A stretch of DNA of 64,000 nt from positions 1,182,341 to 1,246,340 of the forward strand of contig KV748182.1 of NCBI GenBank assembly GCA_001692895.1. Reading direction: 5' to 3'. Position numbers and translations under genes: made by a program. The notes beneath the pieces are model-generated. The model was given only the letters and a program-made list of their open reading frames with translations, was not told the DNA's origin and ran no database searches. This stretch comes from Cenococcum geophilum 1.58 (lineage: Eukaryota; Ascomycota; Dothideomycetes; Gloniales; Gloniaceae). Below are positions 46,201 through 58,057 of the stretch, piece by piece. Numbering within the stretch: the first letter of the stretch is position 1; each line of letters begins with the position of its first letter.

Positions 46201-49200
46201 TTAACTATCTCTAAATACGGGAAGGTGATAAATGGAAAACTGCATTCGCATCGCGCTTCGGCCAATTTGAATATACTATTATACCTTTTGGCGTATATAA
46301 CGGCCCAGGCACCTTTTAAAGCTATATTAATAACGCCTTATAGGACTACCTTAATAACTTCTGCTCTGCGTACCTAGACAATATACTTATTTATAGCGAT
46401 AACCCTTTTAAGTATACTAAACACGTTTAAAAAGTTCTATAGCGCCTTAGGGACGCAGGACTTTATATTGATTTAAAGAAATGCGAATTCTTAGTTATAG
46501 AAGTAAAATACCTTAAACTAATTGTTACTACTAAGGGTGTCCATATAGACCCTAAGAAGGTACGTATAATTACTAAATAGCAAGCCCCTAACTATATTAA
46601 GGACGTATAAGCCTTTCTTAGTTTTACTAACTTCTATTAGAAATTCATATATAACTTCTTAGGCGTAGTAGCACTACTTATAGCAATAATGCAAACGAAG
46701 GGCCTTTTTGTAAAAGGAAGAAAAACGTACCTACGCTTTACCTAGATGCCTAAATACAAGAAGGCGTTTTAAGACCTTAAAAATGCCTTTACCAAAGCAC
46801 CTATTCTAGCTTACTTTATACTAGGACAATAACTCTATTTTGAAACCGACTTCTTAGACTATATTAACGCAGGCGTCCTTTCCTAAATAGGTAATAATGG
46901 TCTCCTTTACCTAGTCGCATTCTACTCGTCTAAGCTTACACTATAAGAGTGTAACTATAAGATTTATAATAAAGAACTCCTTATAATCATACGAGCGTTT
47001 AAAGAATTCTAACTAGAACTTTCCTTAGTAGAGCCTAACTAGCTAACTAAAGTCCTTACAGACCATTGCAACCTTAAGTACTTTATAACCACAAAGTAGC
47101 TAAACCGACATTAAGCACGTTAGAATGAGTTCCTTTCTAGTTTTAACTTTAAAATTATATATAGATTAGGAGTATAAGGTACTAAACCTAATAGCCTAAT
47201 ACGCCGCTTGTAAGACCTTCCTTAGTTTAAAGATAACCCCTATAATTAGTTCTAACAATAAACAATCCTAAAAGCACGAAATTTGGCCCTAGGTATACTA
47301 CCTACAATAGAGCTAACTATACCTTAGCTTTATACTATAGAACTAAAGTTACCTCCTAAAATTAATAAGCTTATTACTACGGTATATAACACCTCTGTTA
47401 ACCTATTACTATATTAACTTATTACCGTAAAGACCGCTAGCGCCTATATACTGCCTATTAACCTCTAAAGCTTAGGCCAGATTAATATAGCAGCCTTAAA
47501 AGTAAAAGAGAATAGGCTCTATTACAGAGGTCGCCTATTTATCCCTAACTTAGAAAATCTATAATAGCAACTAATCCAAATGGCCTATAACCTCTAATTA
47601 AGCGGCTACCTAGGTAGAAAAGGAACCTATAAGCTTCTTAGCCGATACTACTTCTGGCCAAAAATAATAGACTTAGTTGAACGCTTTATAGGCGCCTACT
47701 ATAGTTATAAGCGCGCTAAGGCCTTTAATATAAAGTACTAAGGACTACTANANCCTCTACNANTACCTATATAANNATNGGNAGATATCGCCATAGATTT
47801 CGTTATTAACCTACTACCCTATAAACGACACGGCCGTACCTATAAGAATATCCTTATAATAATATACCGACTTATAAAAGAGCGCCACTACGTCCTAACT
47901 AAAGGCGTAGCCGTTAGCGATGTTACTAACGCCTTCCTCCGCAAAGTTTACCGACTATATAGGTTACCTAACTTAATTACGTCCGACTAAGGCATATAAT
48001 TTAACTCTAATGTATAGAGATAAATCTGCTAACGCCTTGGCATCTCCGTTAAGATATCTATATCCTTTTATTATAAAACTGCTGGGTAACCGGAAAACGC
48101 TAACGCCAGCATAAAAGCGTACCTACGATAGGTAGTCGCCTATAGTTAAGATAACTAGGTAGATTACCTCCTACTAGGTAAATTCGCAGCAAATAACTAT
48201 ATCTTAACTACTATAGGACTTACCCCATTCTTTGTAAATAAGGGTTATTACCCCTAATCCGGTATAGAGCTACTAGAACCTATTAATAAGAAACTGCTAT
48301 ATAGAAAATGCCTTAAGATACTACTTACTAACTAGCATATAAACTGTATAAAAAATCTACTTAACTACTATAAGGGAGAAATGGCCTAGGCTTAAGCAAA
48401 GCAGGCCTACTTTACTAACTATTATAGAACGCCACTACTGGAGATACGTGTTGGCGACTGGGTATAGCTAGATGCACGCAATATCTCTACGTAGAGGCCT
48501 ATAAAGTCACTTAATCACAAGAACCTCAGCCCCTATCTAATTAAATAAGTTATTAATAAGGGAGCCGCATATAAGCTAGAACTTCCGCCTACCCTAGCTA
48601 CCCGCAGGATATAGCCTATATTTTACCTATAGCTACTATACCTCTATTAGCCTAACCCCTTACTAGGGCAGATATAGCCTAAACCCCCACTAGTACTAAT
48701 CCAAGACAAAAACAAAGATAAGAACTACGAGGAGTAGACTATTAAACGAATTATTAACTCTAAATACTTTAGCAAAGGCAGAGGACAATGGCTCTACTAC
48801 AGAGCTATATATACAGGATTTGATATAGATTAGCCAGAATGGCAACTATAGGAAGACTTTAAAAATACAAAGGATCTAATCAGCGACTTTTACTACGTAA
48901 ACCTACAGAAACTAGGCCTAAGTAGAGATTTTATACCTAATCCTCTATAGGAGCCCTTATAGAGCTAAACCGTTATACATTACTACGTAAGGGCAAATTG
49001 CCGCCATATTGCCGTTAGATTGCGGTAAAGTGCAATTACGTGACTAGAATATCGTTAAGATATCTAGGAACTTCAACCGGCAGTTAAAGTTATCTAATTG
49101 GTTAGATTCTTAGATACCAAGCCTTATTATATAATGTTGTTTTAAACCTTTAGCGATACCCCCCTTTTTTCTTCTTCTCTATACCTTAAGTGTCCCTTCT

Positions 49201-49258
49201 ATATATATATAGTAACCATAGCGTTACCGGAGCTCCGCCTTTATAGGAGGGGGGGTAG

Positions 49259-49451
49259 TGTTACGGAACCCTACCGCAGGGGCCTCTATAGGAGAGCCCC
49301 GTGCTCTTGCGTACACCTCATATACAGCTTATGTCAGCTACGCGTAGGTATATCACCTCCTTACGCCCTCGACCCTTACGATCGATCGCGTAACGTCTTG
49401 TAGACTCCTCAAATACATACGCTCTGTAGCTACTGCCCACGTTCTGTGACA
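49259..49451 (+). repeat. 3' LTR of copy C
   Basis: 193 bp, beginning TGTTACGGAACC and ending TCTGTGACA, preceded by a G-rich polypurine tract. Confidence 0.92.
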
Positions 49452-49671
49452 ATTACGGAATATATAAATATAAGGTACTCCCTTTTAGACTAACTAATGG
49501 ACTAGCTACGTATTAGCGGTATATAAACGATATACTTTTTAACTACCTTAATAACTTCTATACGGCCTATTTAGATAATATTATAATCTACTTTAAGAAC
49601 GAGCTAGAATATAAGGAGTACGTTTATAAAGTCTTATAACGGCTCTATAAGGCTAGCCTTTAGGTTAATAT

Positions 49672-49919
49672 TGTTACGGAAGTAGGTACGAGCTAGAATA
49701 CAATATACTAAACGGGGTAGTAATTAAAGAAGGCTACGTACGCGTAACTATGCGTAGTTAATATAAAGACATTTGGATGCAAAATAGAACAGAATAGGTT
49801 AGGTACGGGTATAAATAGGGGTTGTAGGGGAACGTGCGTAGGTGTTTTGGGACGAACGTGAGCACGGGTCAAGAACGTCAAAACGCGCAGGGACGTGAGA
49901 ACGTGTGAGTCCCGTGACA
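49672..49919. mobile_element. Solo LTR (248 bp), nested in element D, little mutated
   Basis: Begins TGTTACGGAAGTAGG, ends AGTCCCGTGACA, and is flanked by a perfect 5-bp duplication AATAT (49667-49671 and 49920-49924). The RT reading frame of element D continues across it. It keeps many TpG, CpA and CpG steps, unlike its host. GGGTATAAATAGGGG near 49808 is a TATA-box candidate for the LTR promoter. No internal region is present, so the element was lost by LTR-LTR recombination. Its family is not represented elsewhere in the window. Confidence 0.85.
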
Positions 49920-52314
49920 AATATTAAGAAGTTAGAGTTTAGTGTTAAGTATATAAAGTACCTAGGTTTTATTATTAGTATAAACATAATTAAAGCCAAC
50001 CTAGAGAAAACGGCCGTAATTAACTAGTGGGCACCCCTATAGACTATAAAGGGGGTATAATTATTTTTAGGGTTTTATAACTTCTACTAACGCTTTATTA
50101 AGAACTATAGTAGAATTACCTAGCCTCTTAACCGTTTTACTAGAAAAGACCAGCCCTTCTACTTTAACGCTATATATAGGCAGGCCTTTAATAAGCTTAA
50201 AAAACAGCTAGTATTAACTCCCCTACTTACCTATTTTAACCTAAAATGGCCCTTAATACTAGAAACTGATGCCTTAAACAGCGTAATAGCTAGTATTTTT
50301 TCCTAGAAGTAACCGGACGGAGAATAGCACCTTATTATATACTATTTAAAGACTATAATAGATACCGAGCTAAACTACTATATCTATAATAAAGAAATGC
50401 TGGCTATTATCTCTAGCTTTTAGTACTAGTGTATATAGCTAAAGGGGACCCCTAAGCTAATTAAGGTAGTTTTAGATTATAAGGCCCTAGAATACTTTAT
50501 AATAACTAAGGCCCTTATAGCCTAGTAGGCACGCTAGGCGGATACCCTATCTTAGTTTAACTTCTTAATTATATATAGACTAGACGCTATAAACCGTATA
50601 GACACTCTTATAAGGCGTAAATAAGACCTAGATAACTAGATGGCTATAAAGATCTTATTATAGACCCAGACGCTATTATAACTAGAATACCTTAACCTTT
50701 AAATATAAGCAGAACTAAATATAGAATCTTTAAAAGCTAAGATATACCCTATTAACTCCCTAAAACTTAACCTTATTAATAAACTACTGTAGGAAAACTG
50801 TACGGCCCCTTCTCTATAGGAGTACCGTAAAAAGGTAAAGAACGTTACTAGCCTATAATCCCTTAAAAATAGACTTGCGGACTTAGCTTATTGCCGAAGT
50901 GTATACCTAGGTCTCTATAGCCTACCTTAGAAAAAATAAGACCTATAGGATTATTAGCGACCGCTACTACTGGCTCAGAATAGTTATAAACGTCAACCAT
51001 TATATACGGAACTGCGATAGCTGCCGTAAATTTATAATCCTATAAGACAAAACCTTAGGACTATTAAAACCACTCTTAATACTAGAACGCCCCTAGTAGT
51101 ATATCTCTATAGACTTTTATAAGCTACCTATAGACCGTAACGGATACAATATAGTTATAATTCTAGTTAACCGCTTTAGTAAGCGCCCGTTCTTAATCCT
51201 ATATTATAAAAATATTAATGCTAAAGAAGCGGCCTAACTATATATCTACTATGTCTACTAAATCTACAGTCTACTAAATACTATTATATCTAATTATAGG
51301 CCGCAATTTATATTGGCTTTCTAGAATAAGTTTACCTGGATCTTAGGTATTAAGCTAAAGCTTTCTATAGTATACCACCCCTAAATAAATAGTTTGACGG
51401 AAATTATAAATTAATACTTAGATTAGAGACTTTAGCCCTTTATTAACTACTTCTAAGATAACTAGGCTAAACTACTACCCCTAATAGACTATGCCTAAGC
51501 GACCCTACCCCATAACTCTACAGGATTTGCCCCTATTTAACTAGAAATGGGTTACTTACCCTATATAAGCTTTAACTAGGAAAGACTAAAAGGACCCCAG
51601 ACTATATACAAAAGACCATCTTATAAGAAAGCACGGCAGTACGCTAAGCGCTTAAAAGAAGCCTAGACAGTAGCCCGTATAAATTTAGAAAAGGCCTAGA
51701 AATTAATATAATAGTAGGCAAATAAGTATAGGCGAGAGCCTAACTTTACTATAAGAAATATAGTCTGGGTTATAATAAAGAACTAAAAGATAAAATAACC
51801 TAGCTATAAGCTAAACTATTAGATAACAGGACTGTATAAGGTTCTTAAGAAGATAGGTAACTCGTATAAAGTAAAGCTCCCAGATTTAATTAAAGTTTAC
51901 CCTATTTTCTCTCCGGATAAACTATAGAAAGCCATAAACAACCTATTACCTAGATAAAAGAATAAACCTCCCCTACTAATCTAAGTTAATGGCAATAATA
52001 AATAAGAAATTAAAGAAATACTAGCCTATAAGCTTATAAGGGGAACGTTAAAATATTATATTAGTTGGAAAGGGTATAACCTAGACCCCACTTAGTACCC
52101 TATATAGAACTTTATAGGTAGTCCCTATAAGCTTTAAAAGTTTTATAATTGTTACCCTAATAAACCCAGACCCTTAAAGTACCTTAATAAGTAAATAAAG
52201 TGCTAGAATAGCAAAGATAATAAGCTGCCTATTAAGCATAAAGATAAGAATACCCTATAGACATAATACGGACGTATAAAGCCTAAGGGTAGGCTTTTTT
52301 TAGAGGGGGGGTAA

Positions 52315-52570
52315 TGTTACGGCGCTAGTGGAAACTGGTAGATTATGGCTAATAGATATTAGTGGATTATAGCGGACAGTCGTAGACAGTTTTATATAGT
52401 TTTAAATAATTGCCGTTACGTAACCAGAGGATTGTATATAATGTTAAGCGGCGCTGCCCTCCGTCTCCTTTCCTTTCTTTAGCTTTAGATCCTCGTTTAT
52501 AAACTACCAATCGTATAGGCTACGCGTCCCTCTTGCCGTGCTTGTGCCTTAATTAACTAAGTCGCTAACA
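52315..52570 (+). repeat. 3' LTR of element D
   Basis: 256 bp, beginning TGTTACGGCGCTAG and ending GTCGCTAACA, directly after the purine tract. It is less mutated than the 5' LTR. Confidence 0.9.
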
Positions 52571-53760
52571 GTCTCCCTATTAATTATTATATTTATTTTT
52601 AATTAATATCTAATCTAGTCCCTATCTAGATCTATATAGATAAATTCCGTTAAGTTAGGCATAAAAAACCTCTAAGGAAGACGTAAGTGGTAATATAGTA
52701 TATATCCCTTTAGGTAACACCTATACTATATTAATGGGAGGAAAAATACCATTAAGTCGCTGCTCTAAAACTTCTATAAGAGAGTATCCTAATTACCTAC
52801 GTTGTCCTATTTACTATTTATACTATACTTCCGCTTAATTATAGATTGCTATAAAATTGCCGTAAGGTCTTATATACCTACCCTTATTCCTATTTAAATG
52901 CTCTATATACATATACACCTATAATCCTCCTATTTATAGTATAATTTCTATCCTAAAGAAATAGCGGAGCGAATTTAAACTATTATAAAACTAGGTATCT
53001 TGTCCTAGGGCTCTAACCTAGGTCCCCTATATATATCTCTTATTTTATATCCCCCCTTTTTTTCCCTTTATAGCTTTCTCCTCTATAGCTACTGCTACTC
53101 CTATAGCTACCGCTATTCCTATAAATACCTTCTCCCCTAGTTACCTTCTCCCCTAGCTACCTTCTCGCCTAGCTACCTTCTCGCCTACTTAGCTATCTTT
53201 TCCCTCTTTTTTTATTTTAACTTATATATTTTTAATAGCTTATCTTCTATTACCTAGGCGCTATTTATATTACCTTTTAGTCTTATATATTAGGCTTTCT
53301 ACTCTTTCTACTTTAGCTTATACGCTCTTGTAGTATTCTTTAAGCATTAGGCCTTATAAATACTCTATAGCCGCGCTATTTAAGCCTTAAATTCGCTTAA
53401 AAGGCTGGGGGGCTTCCTTTAACCATAAAGTAGACTAAGGGTGATTTTTTTATTAAAAAAAACTCTATATCTATAAGAGGTAAGGGGTCAGATGTATAAG
53501 TGCGGCGCGAGTAAATAAAGCTATTAAACGTATAAATACTAAAGGAGAAGAAAAGCGCTCTATATTATAGAATTAGAATTATAACAGGCCTTTATATATA
53601 ATTAAAAGTCCTACGCGAGCTAGTATAGGTATAAAAATAGAAGAGGGTTAGAAAATAGATTATTAAGACGATAATAAGGTTAAAGGCGCGTAATAAGCCC
53701 TCTATACTAACCTAGGCCTTAAAAACGCGTCCGAAAAGTAGGGGCCGTCCCCTAGGGGGG
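52571..53760. other. AT-rich repeat-block margin right of element D, unassigned
   Basis: Stop-ridden AT-rich DNA. A 16-bp tandem repeat (TTCTCCCCTAGCTACC, about 4 units) lies at 53130-53195, just after a degenerate CTATAGCTACTGCT run. The boundary with normal DNA is GC-rich (GGGGCCGTCCCCTAGGGGGG near 53742). No gene seen. Confidence 0.5.
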
Positions 53761-55082
53761 CTTGTACGTAACCCGAGGTTACGCCAAGCTTAACCCGGAC
53801 CTCCGATACCTGGTCACCTGTCGCCCCTAATTAGGTTTTTCATCCTTACTCTTAATGCCTCCTTCGCTTCCCCACGTATCTCTTTCTCTTAGCCTCCGTG
53901 ACTTTCTGCCTGGGCTGACGAAACACTATACTAAGCCTTGCTAGCCCTATATCACTTTTCTAGATCCAACTTTATACCGATTAATTGTACTACACGTACA
54001 CCCCTCAATAAAAAATTCTGACCTAATATGTGTTCACCTAGATAAGTTAATTAAAATCATACTTAAAAAAGCTTGTTTCCTTTCCTAAAACCTAGGTATA
54101 CTTTAATGCTAAAAAAAATTCACAGTCTAAATCTAAAGTTAGTATAACCAGTTATAGGTTCTATAAACAATCGACTCAAGACGAATCAAAGCTTAAACAG
54201 ACAAAAAACTGATGCACCTACAACAAGGATCGCTAGGGGTATGTGGTTCTCTGCCTGTTTAAAGAGCCGTATGCATGCTAGAACATATGGCTGACCCAAT
54301 AAGACTTTCGTTGTAAAAGCCGAGGATCCGGCAAATACTTAGATGTGTTAGTCCCAAAATAGGTAGAGAAGGTCAAACCAAGTAACTTGAACGTCGCCGT
54401 TAGAGGACATTTCAAGCATTCCGCTTATCTTTATTGACTGGGAACAATTAACTAACCAGCATGTCGGTCCATTAATTGTCCATTGCACTCCTCCTATTTT
54501 CGGAAGGAGAATTCGAACCTCAATCCCTAATTAGCAGACAAGATTTATATATCTTTATTTCCATAATTTTGCAGTGCACAAAATCTATATTTTATTAGGA
54601 TAATCGCAGCCCACAATTCTCAAATACATCAATATACCAGTCAAGGGGTCAATGTTTGTATTCTCATAAAATTCTTCCGAGCACCACAAGCAATACCCAA
54701 ACCGCTACTCTGCGGAAGGTTTGATGCAATTCTTCTGTTTCACTATGCAGGTAGTTCACGGTAAATGAGTTGAAAAGAGCGCCTAGACAAACGTGTGATC
54801 CTTGAGTGTAGAGAATATAAGAATATAAGGCCACAAAGATACATATAACAAGAGATGCGAGAAGAACTAATTTGCCTAGTTTGTGAAATGATGGTTTGTG
54901 GGAATGGTCACCCTTCGAGCTTCTAAAACCTAACCAGTCGAAAGCAACGAAGTATTACCTCCGCTTGCCTTGGAGTATAAATTTATATCCTTTAGGTATC
55001 CCGCAAAGTTAGGATTCATCTTATACGAAAGCACGCTCATTTGGCTCCGGTCGCATTCCCCAAGTACCCTCAGCCACTGAAG
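53761..55082. other. Intergenic, no gene recognised
   Basis: Composition moves back to that of the gene islands. No open frame, tRNA or repeat of note could be supported. The right end (about 54950-55082) should include the 3' region of the minus-strand membrane-protein gene. Confidence 0.4.
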
Positions 55083-56861
55083 CTAAGTCTCCCCTCCTTC
55101 TCCACCTAACATCTCCGTTTCCTCCTTTGCTCGAAAATATAGCTCGGCAACCTGGATTAACAAATTATCCTTTCCCGTCCTATCCCTATCCTTCCTCCTA
55201 GCCTCACCATTCCATCCAGCCTCCTCCTTGCCAAAGGCCAATTGCATGCATCCCCAAATAACCCTCACTAGCCCACCGATACCAACACAAGCCGGCACCA
55301 ACTGCCCAACGTTTCCTAGCTTCTGCACGCCTCTGATGCAATTCCACTGAATTGTTAACTCGGCGGCTATAACAAGCAGACTCACAACCAAGAGTCCTAG
55401 GACAGGCCCTAACACCCTTGTTGCTTTAGAGAGTCGTGGTGGCGGCATATGGGTACGATGAAAGAGGGTGATGAGGAAGAGATGAAGCGGCAAGGGATGG
55501 GAGTGGTATGGACGAATGGTGGTCCGGAGGACAAGGATTGGAGGCTGGTACCACGCAAGAGGATGGATAGTGGTGACAGAATTATGGAATAAGAGGATAA
55601 TTGGGTGACAAGATCGGAACGGATGCGTTAGCATCGACATTGACGAACAGGGGGGTGGTTGGGTATTTGGGAGTAGGCTAAGAGTATAGAATTCTGTGGC
55701 GTAAAGCTCGGAGAAGCTTGGAATTGGCACCAAAGTTTTATGGCCCTGGTCTTGGAGACCTGATACTGGATTCGTCGGATCGGGTGGATCGTACGTTTTT
55801 GATGGTAGACCCTGAGAGTTGGTATCGACACCCTCAACGGCAGAGTGTATGCTGAAGTCGAATGATATTGGAGACGGGGAGCGAGAGTCGAGGCTTTTCT
55901 TGCTTCGCAGAGTAATCAATGACCGCGAGCGTCTTCTGATCGAATGGTCGAGCTCCAGAGTATTTCTAGTTGTACCTAAATTTTCCATATCGCTTACTGG
56001 GACGCGAAGATAGCTCTTGAACTCTGGGCGCTCTACTGTAGTTTTCTCCTCAGTTAGCAGCCGAGGAGTGGGCCCGACCAAACGCACTGTCTTTAAATCG
56101 TCCAGATATCTCTGAAGCTCTTCCCTCAAATCAACATAAAATTTACCTCGAGTAGCTCGATAGAAATTCCGGCTCTCCCGGGCGTATATCGTTGTTGAGC
56201 AGAGCCTACACGCTCCATAACATATGTATGGTATTATGGCTACTTTGGCAGCGGTTCTCACCCAACCATAAAGGTCACATTGAGTGAGCCACCACACCGG
56301 AGTGCCCGCCCCTTGTGGACCTGGGGTGGGCATCATCTTATCTACGCCACCCCACCAGAAGTAAAAGCTATACCCATCGAGCCCTAAGAAGCTGAGGTCC
56401 CCCATAAGTCGATGGCTGATAGAGATCTCCTGGAAGTCTTTGGTGCCTATGTAAGCGATGCAGTATGAAATTTGCAATAGCATATATGGTTCGACCGCAT
56501 ATATGTTCGCAGGGTCATGGGATAAGTAACCAATTCCAATGATCATGGCAATGATAAAGAGAATGTTAACGCTGTGGAGGAAGTGCGCTTCGCGTGGTAC
56601 CCAGAGATTCGCAGCCCAGACAGACAAAGCCTGGGTGTAATAGCCGAGACGTATGCCCACACCGTAGGTATCCGGATTGCCGTTAAAGCCATAGGGAATC
56701 TGGGTAGCATTGCTTCTTCTTTCAAATTGGAGATAAGGAGATGACGGTTGGAGAGCAGAGGTAAGCGGATGCGAAGAAAGACTATGATGAGGTACGCAAA
56801 GACCCTGGAGCACTAGGGAAGCAAGAATGATGAAAATATGGGGAGCACGGAAAAGCCCCAT
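55083..56861 (-). CDS. Fungal integral-membrane protein of unknown function
   Basis: Single-exon gene, 592 residues. A signal peptide or signal anchor (1-22, IILASLVLQGLC) precedes YGFNGNPDTYGVGIRLGYY (57-75), a motif I associate with a widespread Pezizomycotina membrane-protein family. Predicted TM segments lie at about 97-113, 124-140 and 203-220, and two more near 487-508 and 525-547. The region between, about 230-480, is hydrophilic, Ser/Thr/Pro-rich and probably poorly ordered. The second C-terminal pair holds WNCIRGVQ. A TM topology with a long loop is inferred. No enzyme motif or transporter signature is visible, so function is unknown. It is divergent from the TPR-DUF4470 gene, about 1.2 kb away. 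Confidence 0.85.
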   Translation of the reverse strand: MGLFRAPHIFIILASLVLQGLCVPHHSLSSHPLTSALQPSSPYLQFERRSNATQIPYGFNGNPDTYGVGIRLGYYTQALSVWAANLWVPREAHFLHSVNILFIIAMIIGIGYLSHDPANIYAVEPYMLLQISYCIAYIGTKDFQEISISHRLMGDLSFLGLDGYSFYFWWGGVDKMMPTPGPQGAGTPVWWLTQCDLYGWVRTAAKVAIIPYICYGACRLCSTTIYARESRNFYRATRGKFYVDLREELQRYLDDLKTVRLVGPTPRLLTEEKTTVERPEFKSYLRVPVSDMENLGTTRNTLELDHSIRRRSRSLITLRSKKSLDSRSPSPISFDFSIHSAVEGVDTNSQGLPSKTYDPPDPTNPVSGLQDQGHKTLVPIPSFSELYATEFYTLSLLPNTQPPPCSSMSMLTHPFRSCHPIILLFHNSVTTIHPLAWYQPPILVLRTTIRPYHSHPLPLHLFLITLFHRTHMPPPRLSKATRVLGPVLGLLVVSLLVIAAELTIQWNCIRGVQKLGNVGQLVPACVGIGGLVRVIWGCMQLAFGKEEAGWNGEARRKDRDRTGKDNLLIQVAELYFRAKEETEMLGGEGGET

Positions 56862-57386
56862 TTGGGAAGCAGAATTGTTAACGAAGGATTCTATAAGAGC
56901 ATGAGAGAATATCCATGAGTTTAGACTAAAAGAGACAGTGAGATTTAGGAGTTAATACAGATTTTGCGTTCATTGACTTGACGTTGATCGGCTCCGCGAG
57001 GGTTGCGGTCTGCCTTACGAGGTTGATCAGCGTGGGAGCCAATGGTCGTCAATGGTGGATATGCCACGAAGCATGCCAAGACAACGAAAACGAGAAATCC
57101 GATATTTGCTTTGTTCGTGAAACAACAAACGTGGGCGTACAATATTTCTTCGTCCTTTCGCCATCCTTGGATCGGGGATCTCAAAAGCATCATCCGAATA
57201 CCAAATCTGCGTTACAGAGCTTATCCCGCAAGGATTGACGCACGCTGGGCCTAGGAGATCAGGATGGTGTGCGCCACTTCTTGTCGTTTCTAAGAATAAC
57301 ATCGATTCCATCTTCCTCGTGATAGAGAGAACCAGGGAGGTTGCAAAGTTCCAGGACCAGGCAGAGGTATTTATTTTCTAAATGTG

Positions 57387-57762
57387 TTAAGTTAGGGAAA
57401 TATTAAATTCGCGCAGACAGTCCCTGACGAACACGTTCGCAGCGATGTTCCTCTCTACATCTAAGCCACGAAACCTTAGGGATCGGCCTACGGCATTTAG
57501 AGTGAGTTCGAAGCTCTCGAGCTGAAAGAGCATTTCCAGAATCAAGACTGACTCTTGCGGGTTTAGAGTTCCGTCTGCGATGCGCCTGGAAACCCAGCCC
57601 CACAAGCGAGTCAGAAATTTTCCGGTGAAAGAGCTGAAGGATATTCAGCCGCCAAGCAGTCAAGGTGCTACTTGCATGCAAAACGGAAAATCCAACCAGA
57701 ATATTTTCACAATCTGACATAAGCTGGAGTTCGAACTTCATGCACAGCAATATCGTCTTCAA
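57387..57762 (-). pseudogene. Possible small gene or frameshifted remnant
   Basis: Two overlapping minus-strand frames each look protein-like. One runs from 57762 (MKTILLCMKFELQLMSDCE, continuing to LFHRKISDSL); the other, ending at 57387, carries RRIADGTLNPQESVLILEML and RFRGLDVERNIAANVF. Reading would have to change frame near 57600. No GT-AG intron obviously joins them. It may be a broken gene, a short unknown gene with a misplaced intron, or chance. No family recognised. Confidence 0.25.
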
Positions 57763-58057
57763 TGCTTTCCGTTCTACAGTAGTTAACGGAGAGCTGAGAC
57801 TGTGGCTTATGCCAAGGCAAAAGTCACGAGATTGCGTGCTGACGTATCTAAACGCGCCACATCCTTTGCGTCCTTGACCGACTTTTCATTCTGATATTTT
57901 CTGTGCTGTCTCTCACTCCCGTCAGACCATGTCACCCTCACTCTTCACCATCAGTTGTACCGTCAGTCAATTGAGCAAAAATATTCCTTGTTAAGCGTAC
58001 TGAAACCCCTCAGGACCGTCTACCCTTCTCGAAGCTGGTGCTTCTCGAATTGCCGTC
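57763..58057. promoter_or_regulatory. Upstream region of the TPR-DUF4470 gene
   Basis: Contains pyrimidine-rich stretches (TCTCACTCCCGTCAG and CCCTCACTCTTCACC near 57910-57950) just upstream of the 58058 start, as is common for fungal promoters and leaders. No defined site. Confidence 0.3.

Larger units (their letters stand above)
43089..49451 (+). mobile_element. Full-length Ty3/gypsy chromovirus, copy C (6.36 kb), nested in element D
   Basis: Both 193-bp LTRs are present, and a perfect 5-bp duplication ATTAC (43084-43088 and 49452-49456) proves a single insertion into the RT of element D. Internal order: gag (about 43400-44870, zinc-knuckle-like KGYYCNN near 44830); protease region; RT (about 46030-46390, YLDNILIYSDN near 46375); RNase H; integrase zinc region near 47600-47740; core about 47770-48290; chromodomain about 48740-48900; purine tract 49246-49255. 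It is the reference for copies A and B. A cluster of N bases near 45165-45207 and 47751-47782 marks unresolved positions. It is less mutated than copy B but has no intact frame. Confidence 0.93.
40038..52570 (+). mobile_element. Ty3/gypsy chromovirus D, interrupted by copy C and a solo LTR
   Basis: Identical-length 256-bp LTRs bound it. Flanks GACTC and GTCTC form an imperfect 5-bp duplication. Read through stops: a zinc-knuckle-like segment (KGYRIKDC) near 41500; RT beginning near 42690, broken at 43088 and resuming at 49457 (RLTNG.ATY then FYTAYLDNIIIYF), broken again at 49671 and resuming at 49925 (KKLEF...KYIKYLGFIIS); RNase H about 50190-50480; the integrase zinc region near 50930-51030; the core near 51090; and a chromodomain at about 52020-52150 (YYISWKGYNLDP). 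A purine tract GAGGGGGGG precedes the 3' LTR. Removing both insertions restores a continuous element layout of about 5.9 kb. All frames are broken by RIP-like stops. Confidence 0.9.

Noticed and set aside
38761-53780. Idea that the whole second repeat block is one giant TIR element, from G-rich boundaries on both sides
   Set aside because: The G-rich ends at 38779 and 53750 do not align as inverted repeats and no flanking duplication is visible.
54500-54545. GAATTCGAACCTC resembling a tRNA T-arm on the minus strand
   Set aside because: The T stem does not pair and no acceptor, D-arm or anticodon arm could be built.
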